Shown here piece by piece: positions 34,328 through 43,270 of a DNA stretch of 64,000 nt; within the stretch, counting starts at the first letter, position 1; the number at the start of each line of letters is the position of its first letter. The DNA comes from Citrobacter sp. MGH106. GTDB taxonomy: Bacteria > Pseudomonadota > Gammaproteobacteria > Enterobacterales > Enterobacteriaceae. A program made the position numbers and the translations under genes. The DNA is taken from the NCBI RefSeq assembly GCF_001037495.1, contig NZ_KQ089822.1, positions 992,001 to 1,056,000 on the forward strand, given 5' to 3'. The notes below the pieces were generated by a model. It worked only from the letters and a program-made list of their open reading frames with translations, had not been told where the DNA came from and ran no database searches.

Positions 34328-35212
34328 ATGGCTATGCAATCACAAGATATTATCAAACGCTCGGCGACAAATCGCATCACGCCGCCGCCGCACGCACGCG
34401 ATTACCGTGCAGAAGTAGCAAAATTAATTGATGTCACCACCTGCATTGGCTGCAAAGGCTGTCAGGTAGCCTGCTCAGAATGGAACGATATCCGCGATGA
34501 AGTGGGCTATTGCAACGGCGTCTATGACAATCCAACTGATCTCAGCGCCAAGTCATGGACGGTGATGCGCTTTAGCGAAACCACTCATAACGACAAGCTG
34601 GAATGGTTGATTCGCAAAGATGGTTGTATGCATTGCGAGGATCCAGGATGCCTTAAAGCATGTCCGTCTGCCGGAGCTATCATTCAGTATGCTAACGGAA
34701 TTGTCGACTTTCAGTCTGAGCACTGTATTGGTTGCGGCTACTGCATTGCCGGCTGCCCGTTCAACATTCCGCGACTCAATCCAGAGGATAATCGCGTCTA
34801 CAAATGCACACTGTGTGTCGACAGGGTTAGTGTCGGTCAGGAGCCAGCCTGCGTGAAAACCTGTCCAACCGGCGCTATCCAGTTTGGTACCAAAAAAGAG
34901 ATGCTCAATGTGGCAGAAACCCGCGTGATGCAGCTTAAAAAACGTGGTTATGCCCAGGCGGGGGTATACAACCCACAATCCGTGGGCGGCACTCATGTGA
35001 TGTACGTTCTGCACCATGCAGACCATCCTTCGCTCTACCACAATCTGCCGGATGACCCGAAAATTGCCGCGCCGGTGAACCTTTGGAAAGGTATTCTCAA
35101 ACCACTCTCCGCTGCTGGATTTATCGCCACTTTTGCTGGACTGATTTACCACTACATAGGTGTCGGACCGAACAAAGAGACTGATGATGAGGAGGATAGC
35201 GGTCATGAGTAA
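34328..35212 (+). CDS. fdnH: Formate dehydrogenase-N iron-sulfur subunit
   Basis: Electron-transfer subunit of 294 residues with four [4Fe-4S] clusters. Four Cys groups are visible: [11 protein letters not shown] (near residue 39), [13 protein letters not shown] (near residue 100), [11 protein letters not shown] (near residue 134) and CTLCVDR...CVKTC (near residues 158-178). A single C-terminal membrane helix ([17 protein letters not shown], near residue 264) anchors it, as in FdnH. Starts 12 bases after the alpha gene. Electrons would pass from the alpha subunit to the cytochrome b subunit. Confidence 0.95.
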   Translation: MAMQSQDIIKRSATNRITPPPHARDYRAEVAKLIDVTTCIGCKGCQVACSEWNDIRDEVGYCNGVYDNPTDLSAKSWTVMRFSETTHNDKLEWLIRKDGCMHCEDPGCLKACPSAGAIIQYANGIVDFQSEHCIGCGYCIAGCPFNIPRLNPEDNRVYKCTLCVDRVSVGQEPACVKTCPTGAIQFGTKKEMLNVAETRVMQLKKRGYAQAGVYNPQSVGGTHVMYVLHHADHPSLYHNLPDDPKIAAPVNLWKGILKPLSAAGFIATFAGLIYHYIGVGPNKETDDEEDSGHE

Positions 35213-35852
35213 AAGCAAAATGATACTTCGTACTAAATTTATCGACCGTGCCTGCCACTGGACGGTAGTAATTAGCTTCTTCCTGGTATCACTCTCTGGT
35301 GTTGCGCTGTTTTTCCCGACGTTGCAATGGCTCACCGAAACCTTTGGTACGCCGCAAATGGGCAGGATCCTACATCCATTCTTTGGAGTGGTGATTTTTA
35401 TCGTGCTGATGTTTATGTTCGTTCGCTTTGTACATCACAACATCCCCGATAAACAGGATCTTCCCTGGATTAAAGGTATTGTTGAAGTACTGAAGGGGAA
35501 TGAACATAAAGTCGCTGATGTCGGCAAATATAATGCCGGTCAGAAAATGATGTTCTGGAGCATAATGAGTCTGATCTTTGTGCTGTTGGCCACTGGGGTC
35601 ATTATCTGGCGGCCCTACTTTGCCCACTATTTCCCGATTAACATTGTTCGCTGGAGCTTACTTATTCACGCTACGGCAGCTATCGTTCTGATCCACGCTA
35701 TTCTAATCCACATGTATATGGCATTTTGGGTGAAAGGATCTATAGAAGGCATGATTGAAGGAAAAGTCAGCCGACGTTGGGCGAAGAAGCACCATCCACG
35801 CTGGTATCGTGAGATAGAGCGTTCAGAGAACCAAAGTGAAGATACAAAATAG
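35205..35852 (+). CDS. fdnI: Formate dehydrogenase-N cytochrome b subunit
   Basis: Membrane subunit of 215 residues with four helices that binds two b hemes and reduces menaquinone. Candidate heme-ligand His are at residue 18 (DRACHWTVV), near 57 (GRILHPFFG) and in the pair LIHATAA and [10 protein letters not shown] near residues 153-170. I set the start at ATG 35205, which overlaps the beta-subunit stop by eight bases and gives the MSKSKMI start of the FdnI family; the longer frame from 35160 lies inside the preceding gene. Completes a three-subunit complex. Confidence 0.95.
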   Translation: MSKSKMILRTKFIDRACHWTVVISFFLVSLSGVALFFPTLQWLTETFGTPQMGRILHPFFGVVIFIVLMFMFVRFVHHNIPDKQDLPWIKGIVEVLKGNEHKVADVGKYNAGQKMMFWSIMSLIFVLLATGVIIWRPYFAHYFPINIVRWSLLIHATAAIVLIHAILIHMYMAFWVKGSIEGMIEGKVSRRWAKKHHPRWYREIERSENQSEDTK

Positions 35853-35856
35853 AGCC

Positions 35857-35880
35857 AGTCACTATTTTTAGTGGTTTTTT
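35857..35880 (+). terminator. Terminator of the FDH operon
   Basis: Short stem CACTA-TTTT-TAGTG followed by G and six T, five bases after the operon ends. Confidence 0.75.
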
Positions 35881-35902
35881 CATCAGTATCGTTTATGAAC
35901 AA

Positions 35903-35939
35903 ACCGTAAACAGCCAAAATTACATTGGCTGTTTACGGT
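35903..35939. repeat. Perfect 15-base inverted repeat
   Basis: ACCGTAAACAGCCAA and TTGGCTGTTTACGGT around the 7-base centre AATTACA. It lies between the FDH terminator and an AT-rich segment. There is no T-run on either side, so it is not a standard terminator. It may be a boundary relic of an insertion or the 3' processing signal of the minus-strand gene at 36007. Confidence 0.7.
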
Positions 35940-36006
35940 ATTGGTTAACAACACTGCAAGCATTGCAGTGTCTGATTCTCATCATATCCATTAATAGATG
36001 GATTAA

Positions 36007-36273
36007 TCATGTCAATAGATACTTGATTATTGACCAAGTAAGATACAGATAGAATGCGATCTGTATTGATTGTAATGACCATCGAAAATAACGCCACTGG
36101 TAACGCTCTCTGGCGTCGGCTGCCGCGATTGCAGCTACAGAACTTTGTTTTTTTCTTCGTCTTAATAGAAGAGTGCGGAACCAAAGTATCAGAAGGAGTA
36201 CAAGAAATATTTTTGTAAGCAATGAGCTGTATGTATTGAGATAATTTTCCAAAACACAATTGATATTATTCAT
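36007..36273 (-). CDS. Small two-helix membrane protein, unknown
   Basis: Predicted protein of 88 residues starting MNNINCVLENYLNTY. Hydrophobic segments lie at about residues 17-32 (LLTKIFLVLLLILWFRTLLL region) and 68-86 (QIAFYLYLTWSIIKYLL region), separated by a basic and Ala-rich loop (LRRRKKQSSVAAIAAADARE). The positive loop suggests both ends face outward. ATG 36273 follows GGAAG by seven bases. I recognise no family. Coding is supported by the pattern of hydrophobic and basic segments, but an overlapping frame also exists, so this is tentative. Confidence 0.5.
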   Translation of the reverse strand: MNNINCVLENYLNTYSSLLTKIFLVLLLILWFRTLLLRRRKKQSSVAAIAAADARERYQWRYFRWSLQSIQIAFYLYLTWSIIKYLLT

Positions 36274-36637
36274 TCTTATCTTCCATTTCCTCAACTGGTC
36301 GTAGTGGTTATAACAAGCAATGACTTACAAAGCTACTCTAAAGAAAAGTTACTGACGACATCCTCAACTGATTATTTTTATGAAAGCATGACATGCTGAT
36401 GTTAGCTATGCATCTAATTCTTCTTTTTGCCATCATTATTGATGGCATCTTCCAATAAATTCCTGAAATTCGTCAAAATAAAGTTGAATGATTGTGCTTA
36501 CATAACCTGGGTAAAAAGATATGGATCAAAAGCTAAACGATCTCGAAAAAAGTCCTTTAAGTATAAAAAAAGTACTGCCACTATGGGTATGGATGTTGTG
36601 ATGTTTTCGTAAACCAATGCTAAAAATGGAGCTTGAT
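36274..36637. other. AT-rich gap without a convincing gene
   Basis: About 360 bases of low-GC sequence between the divergent small membrane protein and the TrmO-like gene. It contains a small inverted repeat GCCATCA-TTAT-TGATGGC (36429-36446) and a 61-codon frame (36427-36612) rich in Lys and Arg with no recognised homology. It probably holds promoters for both flanking genes. The base composition suggests acquired DNA. Confidence 0.6.
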
Positions 36638-37126
36638 ATGGCAAACCTTAGATTGGATACAATTGGAGTCATCAGCATTGAAAATGGCACAGTGGAGTTG
36701 GTACTGGAACATAAGTATATTCCTGCCCTCGTTGGCCTTGATGGGTTTAGTCACATACAGGTCCTATGGTGGCTATCCTCCTGTGACAATCCTATGGACC
36801 GAAGTAAAATGACAGAGCATCAGCCCTATAAAAATGGTCCTGATGTATTAGGAACATTTGCAACACGGTCTCCTTATCGTCCAAACCCTGTCGCACTCGA
36901 TTGTTCACAAGTGACATATATAGATCATGATAAAGGAGTCATTGGTTTAGCATGGCTGGATGCTTTTAATGGTTCTCCGATACTGGATATCAAACCTTAT
37001 ATACCGGGTATTGATAGAGTCGAAATTCCAAACGTCCCAGAGTGGTGTCGTCACTGGCCACACTCATATGAAGAATCAGGTGATTATGACTGGGAAAATG
37101 TATTTACATCTGACAAGTCATGCTGA
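36638..37126 (+). CDS. TsaA/TrmO-like SAM-dependent methyltransferase family protein
   Basis: Protein of 162 residues with the UPF0066 (TsaA, VirR/YaeB) beta-barrel domain that covers most of the chain. Family motifs are LDGFSHIQVLWWL near residue 33, the strongly conserved GTFATRSPYRPNPVALD near residue 70, and LAWLDAFNGSPILDIKPY near residue 105. In E. coli TrmO (YaeB) this domain methylates t6A in tRNA-Thr; here the C-terminal extension of TrmO is absent, so the substrate may differ. The start at 36638 has GGAGC seven bases upstream. Low GC content sets it apart from its flanks. Confidence 0.8.
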   Translation: MANLRLDTIGVISIENGTVELVLEHKYIPALVGLDGFSHIQVLWWLSSCDNPMDRSKMTEHQPYKNGPDVLGTFATRSPYRPNPVALDCSQVTYIDHDKGVIGLAWLDAFNGSPILDIKPYIPGIDRVEIPNVPEWCRHWPHSYEESGDYDWENVFTSDKSC

Positions 37127-37195
37127 AATCTCACCCAATACCCGACTTTAAACTGCAGTTGAGAATCTTTAGCTAAGAATAGGTAGTGAGGGGTA

Positions 37196-37792
37196 ATGTT
37201 AAAATTCATTAAAAAACAAAAAAATGCCATCGTTGTTTTGCATGAGATATATGGTGTTAACGATCATATAAAAAAGGTATGTAATGAGTATCATAACAAA
37301 GGATTTGATGTTTATTGCCCCTCTCTACTGGAAAATAAAGCACCTTTTTTATACTCACAACAAGATGAAGCTTACAGATACTTTATAAACCATTCTGGGT
37401 TTAATCCTTCAGGAGTCGTTTCTTTGCTCAGTACGATTCGCCCATGCTACAGGAAAATCATAGTAATAGGCTTCAGCGTGGGGGCCACAATTGCCTGGTT
37501 ATCTGCTGAAAGTAAATTGTGTGATGGTGTTGTTTGTTACTATGGCTCTCGCATCAGGGACTATGCTGATATTATTCCACCTTGTCCTTGTTTGGTTATT
37601 TTTGCTGAGTTTGAACAGTCTTTTGATCCTGTTTTAGTGCAACGTCAACTGAGCGACAAAGCATCCGTCACATGTCATATACTCAACAGCCACCATGGCT
37701 TTAGTGATCCTTACGGGGAAAACTTTGACTGCAGGAACGCGGAAATTGCCAGCGATCTGGTTGCTGATTTTATCAGCAGAATTGTACAGTGA
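37196..37792 (+). CDS. Dienelactone-hydrolase-like alpha/beta hydrolase
   Basis: Cytoplasmic protein of 198 residues with the short DLH-type alpha/beta hydrolase fold. The N-terminal HEIYGVNDH block is at residues 16-24, the nucleophile elbow is GFSVGA with Ser94 where true dienelactone hydrolases have Cys, and the histidine is in NSHHGFSDPYG near residue 165. The acid residue region reads IFAEFEQSFDP rather than the usual GxxD. It is probably an esterase or a lactonase of unknown substrate. AT-rich like its neighbour and preceded by GTGAGGGGTA. Confidence 0.75.
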   Translation: MLKFIKKQKNAIVVLHEIYGVNDHIKKVCNEYHNKGFDVYCPSLLENKAPFLYSQQDEAYRYFINHSGFNPSGVVSLLSTIRPCYRKIIVIGFSVGATIAWLSAESKLCDGVVCYYGSRIRDYADIIPPCPCLVIFAEFEQSFDPVLVQRQLSDKASVTCHILNSHHGFSDPYGENFDCRNAEIASDLVADFISRIVQ

Positions 37793-37822
37793 ACTTCTTT
37801 CAACATTTAATTCGTACCCGAA

Positions 37823-38680
37823 CTACTGAAAACGCGCGCTGTATTCTCCTGGAGTTATGCCAAACTGACGCCGGAACAGGCGGCAAAAATAGTCACTGTC
37901 ATGATATCCGCACCTCTGTGCCACTTCGCTAATTGGCAGATGATACTTCTGTAAGATGATGCGTGCCTTCGCCATTCTGACCCAGCGGAGATACTCGACA
38001 AATCCCATCGTGCCGTGCTGGGTAAACAGCTTGGATAAGTGATTCGGAGTGATGTTGAAAAATTGTGCCACGCTTTCCCGGGTCAACTGTTGAGTATAGT
38101 TGTCCTGTACCCAGTTACACATGCTGTGATAGAGAAATTCTGAGCGCGGTCGCTGTGTGTCCGGCCGGGTATTGACCACGCTTCGGCACAGATGCAGCAA
38201 GCTGAGCACCAGGGGCTGAATGATATCCTGTGCCTGAGGAGAGCGGCTCAAATGGGTTAATGCAGTAAGCATTGCATCACCTTCACCACGCTGTGGATGT
38301 GGCAACTCAATGCGGCGAATCGGACGCAAATGTGAGGCGGTGCGGTTGTCGTAAAAAGACAACCCCAGCCACGCCGGAGAAAACACCAGACTCAACAACA
38401 TAACCGGTTTATCGCTTCCGGGTAAATTGGCCGCTCTGGCAGGGATAAACAACATGTCGCCTTCCGGCAGACTGTGCTGTTTTTTTTCCAGTTGATTGCT
38501 GTACTCCCCACGTAGCACGATATCGAGGCGCGGGAGGTCAATGCACAAACTGCTGGTCGGTAAATTGGCTGGCTGAGTGGCAAACCACACGCGACCCAAC
38601 CGCTGTGGGTTTAACACCAGGCCGCTGAACAGATCGGCAAAAAACTGTTGGTCTGCGGGCAAGCCTGGTTCTTTCATCAC
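37823..38680 (-). CDS. ypdC: AraC-family regulator YpdC
   Basis: Transcription factor of 285 residues. The C-terminal AraC HTH pair lies at about residues 187-285 (ESVAQFFNITPNHLSKLF and ISEVAQRCGYHDSDYFCRLF), preceded by a cupin-like sensing domain. It follows the ypdA-ypdB two-component genes on the same strand, separated from ypdB by 21 bases, as in E. coli. Its target is unassigned; the fry operon once adjacent in E. coli order is now separated by the FDH insertion. Confidence 0.92.
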   Translation of the reverse strand: MMKEPGLPADQQFFADLFSGLVLNPQRLGRVWFATQPANLPTSSLCIDLPRLDIVLRGEYSNQLEKKQHSLPEGDMLFIPARAANLPGSDKPVMLLSLVFSPAWLGLSFYDNRTASHLRPIRRIELPHPQRGEGDAMLTALTHLSRSPQAQDIIQPLVLSLLHLCRSVVNTRPDTQRPRSEFLYHSMCNWVQDNYTQQLTRESVAQFFNITPNHLSKLFTQHGTMGFVEYLRWVRMAKARIILQKYHLPISEVAQRCGYHDSDYFCRLFRRQFGITPGEYSARFQ

Positions 38681-38701
38681 TCTATCTCTGTAGGATAAGC
38701 G

Positions 38702-39436
38702 CTATAAATGCATTAACTGTCTGAACTCTTTCACTTTACTCCGACTGACCGGGATTTCAAATTCCAGATCTTTTAACCGCAGAATGTAGGTGTTATTGAA
38801 CCACGGTTCGATCTCGCGAATTTTGTTGAGGTTTACGCAGAAGGAACGGTGACAGCGGAAAAAATGTGAAGCGGGCAGTTTGCTGCAAAATTCGGTGATG
38901 TTCATCGGCATGACATACGATTCGCGCCGTGTATAGACAAAGGTCATCTTTTCATGGGCTTCAGCGTAATAAATGTCGTTGATTGGAGTCACGATGATCC
39001 GCTCATCTTTGATCAGGTTGATCGTGTCATTTTCACGTGTTACGGGACTGGTGAGCGTCGTACCTGCTTGCTGTTGCTGCCAGGCCGCCTCCAGCTTTTG
39101 TAGCATGCCAACGATCCGCGATTCCTGGTATGGTTTCAGAATGTAGTCAAACGCTTCAAGCTCAAACGCTTCAACGGCATGCTCTTTCCAGGCGGTAATA
39201 AACACAATAAAGGGTTTATGCGCGAACTGGCTGATATTTTGCGCAAGTAGTACGCCATCCAGCGAGGGAATATTGATATCCAGAAAAATAGCGTCGACGC
39301 GGTTATGCTGCAGATATTTCAGCACGTCCAGACCATCGTCAAACGTCCCGACAATCTCCATCTGGCTGTGCTCTTTTATCAGCCAGCTAAGTTCCTGTTG
39401 GGCCAGGAATTCATCTTCAACAATGATGACTTTCAC
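38702..39436 (-). CDS. ypdB: LytTR response regulator YpdB (PyrR)
   Basis: Response regulator of 244 residues. The receiver domain has phospho-acceptor Asp53 in AIFLDINIPSLDG and Lys in ILKPYQESRI; the C-terminal LytTR DNA-binding domain runs from about residue 140 (YAEAHEKMTFVYT, FFRCHRSFCVNLNKI). In E. coli YpdA/YpdB sense pyruvate and activate the transporter gene yhjX. The 14-base gap to ypdA indicates cotranscription. Confidence 0.95.
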   Translation of the reverse strand: MKVIIVEDEFLAQQELSWLIKEHSQMEIVGTFDDGLDVLKYLQHNRVDAIFLDINIPSLDGVLLAQNISQFAHKPFIVFITAWKEHAVEAFELEAFDYILKPYQESRIVGMLQKLEAAWQQQQAGTTLTSPVTRENDTINLIKDERIIVTPINDIYYAEAHEKMTFVYTRRESYVMPMNITEFCSKLPASHFFRCHRSFCVNLNKIREIEPWFNNTYILRLKDLEFEIPVSRSKVKEFRQLMHL

Positions 39437-39450
39437 AACTTCACTCCTGG

Positions 39451-41148
39451 TTAAAGCAATAAGGTAGCCGGTGCTGCGGCGGGCGAGTGTTGATTGGGCA
39501 CATAGAATGCTATTTCTGTGCCTGGTTCCAGGCGGCGGATATGTAATCCTTCGCCGTAGAGCAGCTTCACGCGGTGATGTACATTCAACAGACCAATTTT
39601 ATTGCCCGGCATTTCGTTGGATTCGACCCGTTCAATAACTTTCGGATCAATACCATGGCCTGTATCCCTGACGGCGATCCGGACCCGATTACCGCACTCC
39701 GCGACGCTGATAGTAACCACGCCTTTCCCCTTGCAGGGTTGAATGCCATGGACGATGGCGTTTTCTACCAACGGCTGAATCAGCAGGCTGGGGATATAGC
39801 AGCTGACCTCTTCATCAATATCATAAATAACAGTCAGCTTGTCGCCAAAACGGGCCTGTTCGATGGCGATGTAATCTTTGATTTGATACAGCTCTTTTTT
39901 GATATCAATCTGCTCATCGTCTTTTAATTCAATATTATAGCGAAGATAACGTGACAAATTAAAAATGAGCTGGCGTGCGGTGTCCGGATTTAACCGCACG
40001 GATGAGGAAATAGCGTTTAGCGCATTAAACAGGAAATGGGGATTGATTTTACTTTGCAACGCCCGTAGCTCTGCCTTATTTGCCATTTCGCGCAGTTGCT
40101 CTGCACGGGATACTTCGAGTTGAGTGGAGATGATTTGCGACAGACCGATTGCCATCTCCTGTAACGAGGAGGTGATCTGGTGAGCGTGACAGTAGTAGAT
40201 CTTCAGCGTGCCGGTCACAACACCTTTTTCCCATAAAGGGATCACCAGCATGGAGTGTATTTCTGGTGTACGATGTGCTTCATCATTGTTTTTTATGATA
40301 ATTTTTCCGTAATTTATCGCCTGTTGAGTGGTGGGGCTGACGAAATCATCATTGTCGCGATAGTTTAGTTCCCCAACACCAACGTAGGCCAGAACGTGCT
40401 GGGTATTGGTAATTGCGACCGCATCTGCATGAATGTCATGGCGAATAATTTCGCACACCTGACGTAACGATTCGCTGTTCACATGACGAAAGAGTGGCAG
40501 GGTTTTGTTAGCGATATCCAGTGCCAGCTTGGCCTGCTTTGCGGCGCTGGCCTCTTTCTCTCCTTCAACGCTTTGTACCAGCATGACAATAAAGCCAATG
40601 CAGACGCTGCCAAGGATCATTGGGATACCGATTTTTGAGACAATATCCAGCCCCAGTTCGGTGGTGGGGGCCCATGCGACGACCAGGATCATAGTCAGCG
40701 TTTCGCACAGCATCCCGCCTAAAATACCTGCGCGCCAGTGCTGCGCTTTGGGGATCTTACGGTTGATCCAGCCAGCAATACAGCCCGCCAGAATACTGGT
40801 AATAAAGCACGGAAGGGCGGTTACGCCGCCAATATCGATCAGGTAGCGATGAATACCCGCGATAACACCTGTAATGATGCCGACCCACGGACCGAACAGA
40901 ATCCCCCCTGACATTACAGCGATAATACGTACGTTAACCAGAGAACCTTCTACCGGTACGCCGGACCAGGTACTGAACAGAGCAAACATGGAGAAAATCG
41001 CGGTAACGGCGAGTAGCTCTTTCGGGGAGTGTGCAGACTTGTGCAACAGTTCGCGGAACAGGCGGATACGAATCAGGAAAAACAGACAAAACAGCATCAG
41101 CGCTGCCCGATCAAAGACCGCCAGCAGCATATTGAATATTTCGTGCAC
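39451..41148 (-). CDS. ypdA: LytS-type sensor kinase YpdA (PyrS)
   Basis: Membrane sensor kinase of 565 residues. An N-terminal 5TM-LytS sensor comes first, then a GAF domain (near residues 225-345), then HisKA/HATPase with the phospho-His in [15 protein letters not shown] near residue 372 and ATP site GIGLLN-type residues [12 protein letters not shown] chose the GTG at 41148 because it yields the [16 protein letters not shown] start and 565-residue length of the E. coli protein; the longer ORF from 41211 adds 21 residues of unlikely leader. Sensor for pyruvate, working with YpdB. Confidence 0.93.
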   Translation of the reverse strand: MHEIFNMLLAVFDRAALMLFCLFFLIRIRLFRELLHKSAHSPKELLAVTAIFSMFALFSTWSGVPVEGSLVNVRIIAVMSGGILFGPWVGIITGVIAGIHRYLIDIGGVTALPCFITSILAGCIAGWINRKIPKAQHWRAGILGGMLCETLTMILVVAWAPTTELGLDIVSKIGIPMILGSVCIGFIVMLVQSVEGEKEASAAKQAKLALDIANKTLPLFRHVNSESLRQVCEIIRHDIHADAVAITNTQHVLAYVGVGELNYRDNDDFVSPTTQQAINYGKIIIKNNDEAHRTPEIHSMLVIPLWEKGVVTGTLKIYYCHAHQITSSLQEMAIGLSQIISTQLEVSRAEQLREMANKAELRALQSKINPHFLFNALNAISSSVRLNPDTARQLIFNLSRYLRYNIELKDDEQIDIKKELYQIKDYIAIEQARFGDKLTVIYDIDEEVSCYIPSLLIQPLVENAIVHGIQPCKGKGVVTISVAECGNRVRIAVRDTGHGIDPKVIERVESNEMPGNKIGLLNVHHRVKLLYGEGLHIRRLEPGTEIAFYVPNQHSPAAAPATLLL

Positions 41149-41474
41149 GGGTGACTCTTGCGAAAGGATTAAACCTCTATGATAGGTAACCTGAGGCTGG
41201 ATGACCAGCATACCCGTAAGACCCGTCTAATGAGGAAAAACCATAATATTAAAAGGGGATTGTAAAGAAGAGGTGAGTTTACAATACATATCGAGGATTG
41301 GTTGATTTACGAGGTAAAATTTATAACATCAAAATGTTAATGGATGGTGATTTTGTCAATCAGTCAAAACTGTCCATTTCCCTTTTTATTTTTTCAGTTC
41401 CTCTTTTACGTCAGTAAAAAATATTTTTGTTTGCCTCTCGACAGATGGAATTTATTCAGGCTATTTTCTAAACG

Positions 41475-41513
41475 TGCCACCATCGTGGCAGCGTCGCTCG
41501 GACGGTCCGGGCG
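41475..41513 (+). promoter_or_regulatory. Paired hairpins in the alaC leader
   Basis: Two adjacent inverted repeats: TGCCAC-CATC-GTGGCA (41475-41490) and the GC-rich CGCTCGGAC-G-GTCCGGGCG (41495-41513, one G-T pair). They lie 24-62 bases before the alaC start codon, so if transcribed they would form two stems in the 5' UTR. A regulatory role is inferred only from position. Confidence 0.5.
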
Positions 41514-41536
41514 CTAACGTTAATCCTGAGGATATT

Positions 41537-42775
41537 ATGGCTGACTCCCGCCCTGAACGTCGCTTTACGCGTATTGATCGCCTTCCCCCTTACGTTTTCA
41601 ACATCACTGCTGAACTGAAGATGGCTGCGCGTCGGCGTGGCGAAGATATTATCGATTTCAGCATGGGGAATCCGGATGGGGCTACGCCTCCTCACATTGT
41701 CGAAAAATTGTGCACCGTGGCTCAGCGCCCGGATACGCACGGTTATTCAACTTCTCGCGGTATTCCACGGCTGCGTCGGGCGATTTCCCGCTGGTATCAG
41801 GAACGCTATGACGTTGATATCGATCCTGAGTCCGAAGCCATTGTGACCATTGGCTCCAAAGAAGGGCTGGCGCATCTTATGCTGGCGACACTGGATCACG
41901 GTGATACAGTTCTGGTACCAAACCCAAGTTACCCAATCCATATTTATGGTGCTGTGATTGCCGGAGCACAGGTGCGTTCTGTGCCGTTGGTGGAAGGGGT
42001 CGACTTCTTTAATGAGCTGGAGCGTGCGATCCGCGAAAGCTACCCGAAACCGAAGATGATGATTCTGGGTTTCCCGTCCAACCCGACTGCGCAGTGCGTG
42101 GAGCTGGAGTTCTTCGAAAAAGTGGTTGCACTGGCTAAACGTTACGACGTGCTGGTGGTTCACGACCTGGCCTATGCTGATATTGTTTATGATGGCTGGA
42201 AAGCGCCGTCTATCATGCAGGTTCCGGGGGCGCGTGACGTAGCGGTTGAGTTTTTCACTTTGTCGAAAAGCTATAACATGGCGGGCTGGCGCATTGGTTT
42301 TATGGTTGGCAACAAAACGCTGGTTAACGCGCTGGCACGCATTAAGAGCTATCACGATTACGGCACGTTCACGCCATTACAGGTTGCGGCGATTGCTGCG
42401 CTGGAAGGCGACCAGCAGTGTGTGCGGGATATCGCTGAGCAGTATAAGCGGCGCCGTGACGTACTGGTCAAAGGGCTGCACGAAGCTGGCTGGATGGTAG
42501 AAATGCCAAAAGCGTCGATGTACGTCTGGGCGAAAATCCCGGAGCAATATGCCGCTATGGGGTCACTGGAATTTGCCAAGAAACTACTGAACGAAGCAAA
42601 AGTATGTGTTTCGCCGGGGATTGGCTTTGGCGACTATGGCGATACTCACGTGCGTTTTGCATTGATTGAAAACCGAGATCGTATTCGCCAGGCGATCAGA
42701 GGAATTAAAGCGATGTTCCGTGCGGATGGCTTACTGCCTGCCGGTACGAAATCAGCAACTGAAAACGCTGACTAA
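41537..42775 (+). CDS. alaC: Glutamate-pyruvate aminotransferase AlaC
   Basis: PLP-dependent aminotransferase of 412 residues (class I/II), the main alanine-forming transaminase with AlaA. PLP-binding Lys lies in [17 protein letters not shown] near residue 244, the Asn/Asp pair in GFPSNPTAQ and VHDLAYAD near residues 180-216, and Arg at the C-terminal end in HVRFALIE. Start ATG 41537 ([14 protein letters not shown]) follows GAGGAT; the longer frame at 41474 would run through the two leader hairpins. Formerly yfdZ. Confidence 0.95.
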   Translation: MADSRPERRFTRIDRLPPYVFNITAELKMAARRRGEDIIDFSMGNPDGATPPHIVEKLCTVAQRPDTHGYSTSRGIPRLRRAISRWYQERYDVDIDPESEAIVTIGSKEGLAHLMLATLDHGDTVLVPNPSYPIHIYGAVIAGAQVRSVPLVEGVDFFNELERAIRESYPKPKMMILGFPSNPTAQCVELEFFEKVVALAKRYDVLVVHDLAYADIVYDGWKAPSIMQVPGARDVAVEFFTLSKSYNMAGWRIGFMVGNKTLVNALARIKSYHDYGTFTPLQVAAIAALEGDQQCVRDIAEQYKRRRDVLVKGLHEAGWMVEMPKASMYVWAKIPEQYAAMGSLEFAKKLLNEAKVCVSPGIGFGDYGDTHVRFALIENRDRIRQAIRGIKAMFRADGLLPAGTKSATENAD

Positions 42776-42798
42776 AGATCGTTCAGATACAAAAGCAA

Positions 42799-42826
42799 AC
42801 AGGAGCCTGATGGCTCCTGTTTTTTT
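42799..42826. terminator. Terminator of alaC
   Basis: ACAGGAGCC-TGAT-GGCTCCTGT with seven T following. Lies 23 bases after the alaC stop and just beyond the end of convergent ypdK. Confidence 0.92.
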
Positions 42827-42841
42827 GCTGCATCTTTTTAT

Positions 42842-42913
42842 TTAGATCATCAGGGCAAAAGTACCGGCCCAAACGATGACCATAAATGAAATGCCCATAA
42901 AGAAATATTTCAC
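42842..42913 (-). CDS. ypdK: Small membrane protein YpdK
   Basis: A 23-residue single-helix membrane protein, too short for standard gene calling. The minus strand encodes KYFFMGISFMVIVWAGTFA after a GTG start (42911-42913), and the peptide is identical or nearly so to the E. coli YpdK sequence I remember. It is almost entirely hydrophobic after Lys2. The location between alaC and lpxP is also the E. coli position. Function unknown. Confidence 0.85.
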   Translation of the reverse strand: MKYFFMGISFMVIVWAGTFALMI

Positions 42914-43270
42914 TTTTCATCTCTCCGCGTACCAAAAGCACGCCTAAATGAACATACACTTACCTGACAGAGAGCTGATGCCACTGTGAGCAAACCAGAG
43001 AATACCCCTCGTTTTCTACGCTGCATCACCTCAGAATTCTGAGCTTTAATGCTCCAGACGGCGCTAATGTACGCCTAAAAATGAGGTGAGACAAGAGGCA
43101 TTTTTTTATTTAATTTTAGTAACTTACGAGTGTCGTGATTCGGCGACAGTTTGATTTCTATCTGTAATGAATTGCTATTGGGCGACGCAATGTTTACTCA
43201 GATAATTCTCATATCCCCATGATATAAATGCGGATATTTTTTGCGAAAATTTCGATAAGAAAGGTTAGAT
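42914..43270. other. Gene-free region upstream of ypdK and the LprI-like gene
   Basis: About 357 bases holding the divergent promoters. An AT-rich stretch around 43098-43130 and a hairpin-free remainder are all I see. No ORF with a recognisable product. Confidence 0.5.

Noticed and set aside
35945-36259. Alternative minus-strand frame overlapping the small membrane protein gene
   Set aside because: Less hydrophobic and less ordered than the frame at 36007-36273, which has a ribosome site and two clear helices.
36427-36612. A 61-codon Lys/Arg-rich frame in the AT-rich gap
   Set aside because: No recognised family and no good ribosome site. Might be a gene remnant; too little to call.
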